DNA of 64,000 bases from Bacillus sp. AFS037270 (lineage in GTDB: Bacteria > Bacillota > Bacilli > Bacillales_B > DSM-18226): the NCBI RefSeq assembly GCF_002585305.1, contig NZ_NUNF01000052.1, forward strand, positions 1 through 64,000, read 5' to 3'. The notes beneath the pieces are model-generated. The model had not been told where the DNA came from. It did no database searches and saw only the letters and a program-made list of their open reading frames with translations. The position numbers were made by a program, and so were the translations under genes. Positions 61,648-64,000 of the stretch are shown here, piece by piece. How positions within the stretch are numbered: the first letter of the stretch is position 1; every line of letters starts with the position of its first letter.

Positions 61648-62352
61648 ATGAAAAAATATCAAACATTATTATTCGATGTCGATGATACATTATTAGATTT
61701 TGCTGCTGCCGAAGCCTCAGCCCTAAAGCTCTTATTTGAGAGTCAAAGTATAACGCTAACAAAGGAAATGGAAGCCCACTACAAAAAAATAAACCACGGG
61801 CTGTGGAAATTGTTTGAAGAAGGACACATCGAACGGGATGAAGTAGTCAATACCCGTTTTTCCCTTTTATTTAAGGAATATGGAAAAAACGTTGATGGCG
61901 CCTTATTGGAAAAAAACTATCGCGGTTATTTAGAAGAAGGACACCAATTAATTAGTGGTGCGCTTGAATTAATGTCCGTGTTGCAAAACCAATTTGATTT
62001 ATATATTGTTACAAACGGAGTTTCCAAGACACAGGACAAACGCTTACGTGATTCCGGTCTTCACCCGCTCTTTAAAGAGATTTTTGTCTCCGAAGATACA
62101 GGTTTCCAAAAACCGATGAAGGAATTTTTTGAATACGTCTTTGCCCGAATTATTAATTTCTCTCCAGAACATGCTTTAATAATTGGTGACTCCTTAACCT
62201 CTGACATTAAAGGCGGACAGCTTGCCGGCCTGGATACTTGTTGGTTCAATCCTAAGGCCAATCCAAACAACACCGAAATTATTCCTACCTATGAAATTCG
62301 GAATCTCAATGAGCTGCATCAAATCTTACATTTTGATCAAAGAGACATATAA
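61648..62352 (+). CDS. YjjG/YfnB-type HAD nucleotidase
   Basis: A 234-residue HAD-IA protein: motif I FDVDDTLLDF (Asp10, Asp12), motif II VTNGVSKTQ, Lys in FQKPMKEFF, motif IV IIGDSLTSDIKGG. This pattern is that of YjjG, which dephosphorylates non-canonical pyrimidine nucleotides. AAGGGG before the ATG. Monocistronic. Confidence 0.9.
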   Translation: MKKYQTLLFDVDDTLLDFAAAEASALKLLFESQSITLTKEMEAHYKKINHGLWKLFEEGHIERDEVVNTRFSLLFKEYGKNVDGALLEKNYRGYLEEGHQLISGALELMSVLQNQFDLYIVTNGVSKTQDKRLRDSGLHPLFKEIFVSEDTGFQKPMKEFFEYVFARIINFSPEHALIIGDSLTSDIKGGQLAGLDTCWFNPKANPNNTEIIPTYEIRNLNELHQILHFDQRDI

Positions 62353-62362
62353 ATATTAATAT

Positions 62363-62400
62363 AATAAGCCTTCATGTGATATTGCACATGAAGGCTTATT
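62363..62400. terminator. bidirectional terminator
   Basis: AATAAGCCTTCATGTG (62363-62378) and its exact complement (62385-62400). Confidence 0.88.
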
Positions 62401-62402
62401 CT

Positions 62403-62951
62403 TTATAATCGACCATTGTTTGTAGGACTCTTTGGACTTTCGAGCTGTTTATCTGAGGCCTCTTCTAAATCATCAGTTATTTCATCAGCTGGGTTGCTTT
62501 TCTTGTGTTTCGTCTGAAAAATATCTTTTGATACAGTATTAAGTTTTTTTACAAAGCGGTTAAAACCAAATCCCACAAAGAAGGCTATACTAATAGGCGC
62601 ATAAGGAGTATCTTGATAATCTGTAAATTGAATGAGTAAAATACCACTTTGGATCAGCGTGACAGCCACGACTGCTGTGCCTGTGGCAAAAATGGGATAA
62701 AAAATATACATAATCCATTTTCGATAATCGTGTAATTCGTCTTCCATATAGTGAGTACAAAACATATAAAGATGTCTTAGTGAACCGCCAATTGCTCCAG
62801 CGAAAAAATAATACAAAAAGATTTTGATATCAGAAATGAATGGCAGAGATTTTTCAAGCGCACCGGTCCCTAACATGCCTACTGCGATAAAACTGCCAAA
62901 AAACAGCAAGCAAAGGTATGTCAAAATGACGGCTTTTAACCATTTCTTCAT
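62403..62951 (-). CDS. membrane protein of unknown function
   Basis: A 182-residue protein with four helices (about 8-30, 42-62, 80-105, 115-132) and a soluble, Lys/Asp/Ser-rich tail from 140. No family recognised. It ends in the bidirectional terminator and lies between the nucleotidase and threonine synthase genes. Confidence 0.65.
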   Translation of the reverse strand: MKKWLKAVILTYLCLLFFGSFIAVGMLGTGALEKSLPFISDIKIFLYYFFAGAIGGSLRHLYMFCTHYMEDELHDYRKWIMYIFYPIFATGTAVVAVTLIQSGILLIQFTDYQDTPYAPISIAFFVGFGFNRFVKKLNTVSKDIFQTKHKKSNPADEITDDLEEASDKQLESPKSPTNNGRL

Positions 62952-63067
62952 TTTGTGACACCTCCACTACTATCCTATGTTGCCAAGAGTAGAGATGTCA
63001 CAGCCTTTAGTACCAAATCCAATTAGAACGAAATGACCAATAAGCCTTGGACTTTTTCGTCTGTTTA

Positions 63068-64000
63068 TTAAGCTTTAATGACATCATCCGGGTTTAATAA
63101 TGTTACATTGTTTGTTTCAACAGTTTCCGGATATTTGATGCCCTCCCCGGTGTTTAAACAAACAACTGTTTCATCTACTTTTATCCAGTTTTGCTCACGT
63201 AAAATACGAGCTGCAGCAAACGTAGCCGCACCTTCCGGACAAATGAAGTTCCCTTCAAGTTCAGCCACCAGCTTTTGTGCTTCCGAGAGGTCGTTTTCCG
63301 AAATGGCAATCGCACAGCCATTTGTTTCATAAATGGCTTCCAAGACCAGGAAATCACCCAGTGCTTTTGGTACATTGATGCCAAAAGCATTAGTCTTTGA
63401 GTTTTCCCAGAATACCGATTCCGTTTTCCCCTCTTGCCATGCCTTCACGATTGGAGCGCATCCCTCCGCTTGAACTGCTACCAATCTAGGAAACTTATCA
63501 GCTTCTATCCAGCCCATTTCTTTTAATTCCAATAGTGCTTTATAAATGCCGATAATCCCAACACCACCGCCAGTCGGATATAAAATGACGTCGGGAACCT
63601 GCCAATTAAATTGTTCTAAAATTTCGTATCCCATTGTCTTTTTACCTTCAATTCGGTATGGTTCCTTCAAGGTTGACGCATCATAAATCCCCTGTTCGGC
63701 GATCAGCTTGCCAACAATTTTACCTGCATCACTGATTAGTCCATTTACTAAATATAAATTGGCACCGGAGACGGCAACTTCTTTTCTCGTGATATTCGGG
63801 GCATCTTGAGGCATAACGATGGTTGCTTTAATGCCGGCTTTTGCAGAATATAGCGCCCAGGCTGCGCCTGCGTTGCCATTAGTCGGCATTGCCAGCTGTT
63901 TCACACCCAGTTCCTTTGCTTTGGAGATTCCGACACTAGCCCCGCGAGTTTTAAAGGAACCTGTTGGAATGATCCCCTCATCCTTGATATACAAATTAGC
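63068..64000 (-). CDS. thrC: threonine synthase, 5' end beyond the window
   Basis: The last 311 codons of a PLP-dependent fold-type II enzyme. The PLP Lys is in PTGSFKTRGA at the window edge; NGNAGAAWALYSAKAG and PTGGGVGIIGIYKAL (phosphate-binding Gly loop) are typical of threonine synthase, which makes threonine from O-phosphohomoserine. About 80-100 N-terminal residues lie to the right. Related PLP lyases are possible, but the overall pattern favours ThrC. Confidence 0.85.
   Translation of the reverse strand, partial: ANLYIKDEGIIPTGSFKTRGASVGISKAKELGVKQLAMPTNGNAGAAWALYSAKAGIKATIVMPQDAPNITRKEVAVSGANLYLVNGLISDAGKIVGKLIAEQGIYDASTLKEPYRIEGKKTMGYEILEQFNWQVPDVILYPTGGGVGIIGIYKALLELKEMGWIEADKFPRLVAVQAEGCAPIVKAWQEGKTESVFWENSKTNAFGINVPKALGDFLVLEAIYETNGCAIAISENDLSEAQKLVAELEGNFICPEGAATFAAARILREQNWIKVDETVVCLNTGEGIKYPETVETNNVTLLNPDDVIKA

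Overview
The window reads as the chromosome of a low-GC, endospore-forming Bacillaceae bacterium (Bacillus / Neobacillus type). Support: a GerA-family germinant receptor operon plus a decayed second GerAA gene, a SleB/CwlJ-type cell wall hydrolase, strong AGGAGG ribosome sites with frequent TTG/GTG starts, and Bacillus-style control elements (PhoP box, GlnR/TnrA box, inverted PurR boxes, a T-box leader, two cobalamin riboswitches). I see no tRNA, rRNA, CRISPR array or intact prophage.

Layout. 1-9 kb: a 52-bp tandem repeat array, an isochorismatase-like protein lacking the usual cysteine, two DUF2382 stress proteins, a secreted PhoX/DUF839 phosphatase behind a PhoP box, and an A-C-B germinant receptor operon. 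9-23 kb: a type I glutamine synthetase with its own promoter and GlnR/TnrA box, a His-rich YcgR/YcgQ pair, a DUF3800 protein, two DinB-fold proteins, an SPFH protein with a tiny Arc-like partner, an NhaC-type antiporter, ywbE, an arylamine N-acetyltransferase, and a DUF4405/two-component system operon. 23.5-28.2 kb: a decayed IS3/IS150-type element that landed in the loop of a transcription terminator and is itself split by about 3.2 kb carrying a gerAA pseudogene, a DUF3231 gene and a membrane protein gene. 28-39 kb: a TerC-like protein, a MATE exporter, a Crh-like HPr homologue with Tyr15, a second-type methionyl-tRNA synthetase under a T-box, a class A penicillin-binding protein, and guaC under PurR boxes. 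39-47 kb: a ribonucleotide reductase operon (nrdE-nrdF-flavodoxin) and metE, each under its own cobalamin riboswitch and terminator; the nrdE leader also carries a 51-bp repeat array. 47-51 kb: small hydrophilic proteins, three Asn-rich possible spore-surface proteins and a GMC oxidoreductase. 50.6-54.6 kb: a cysteine desulfurase, a class I amidotransferase, a BC1872-family protein, a HesB-like gene with an in-frame UGA that looks like selenocysteine, and a sulfite-oxidase-family molybdoenzyme. 54.6-64 kb: GNAT, HAD, LLM flavin oxidoreductase, MscS, SleB-like hydrolase, YjjG-type nucleotidase, and threonine synthase running off the right edge.

Main points of interest: (i) the candidate selenoprotein at 53006-53326, where UGA replaces the Cys of the HesB Gly-Cys-Gly motif and is followed by a hairpin with a GG-containing loop; (ii) paired cobalamin riboswitches that would silence B12-independent ribonucleotide reductase and methionine synthase when B12 is present; (iii) three tandem arrays of unrelated sequence but the same 51-52 bp period; (iv) the IS-in-terminator, segment-in-IS nesting; (v) a Crh-like regulator and a glutamine synthetase lacking the Arg62 equivalent. 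All family assignments were made by reading the translated sequence; no database search was run.
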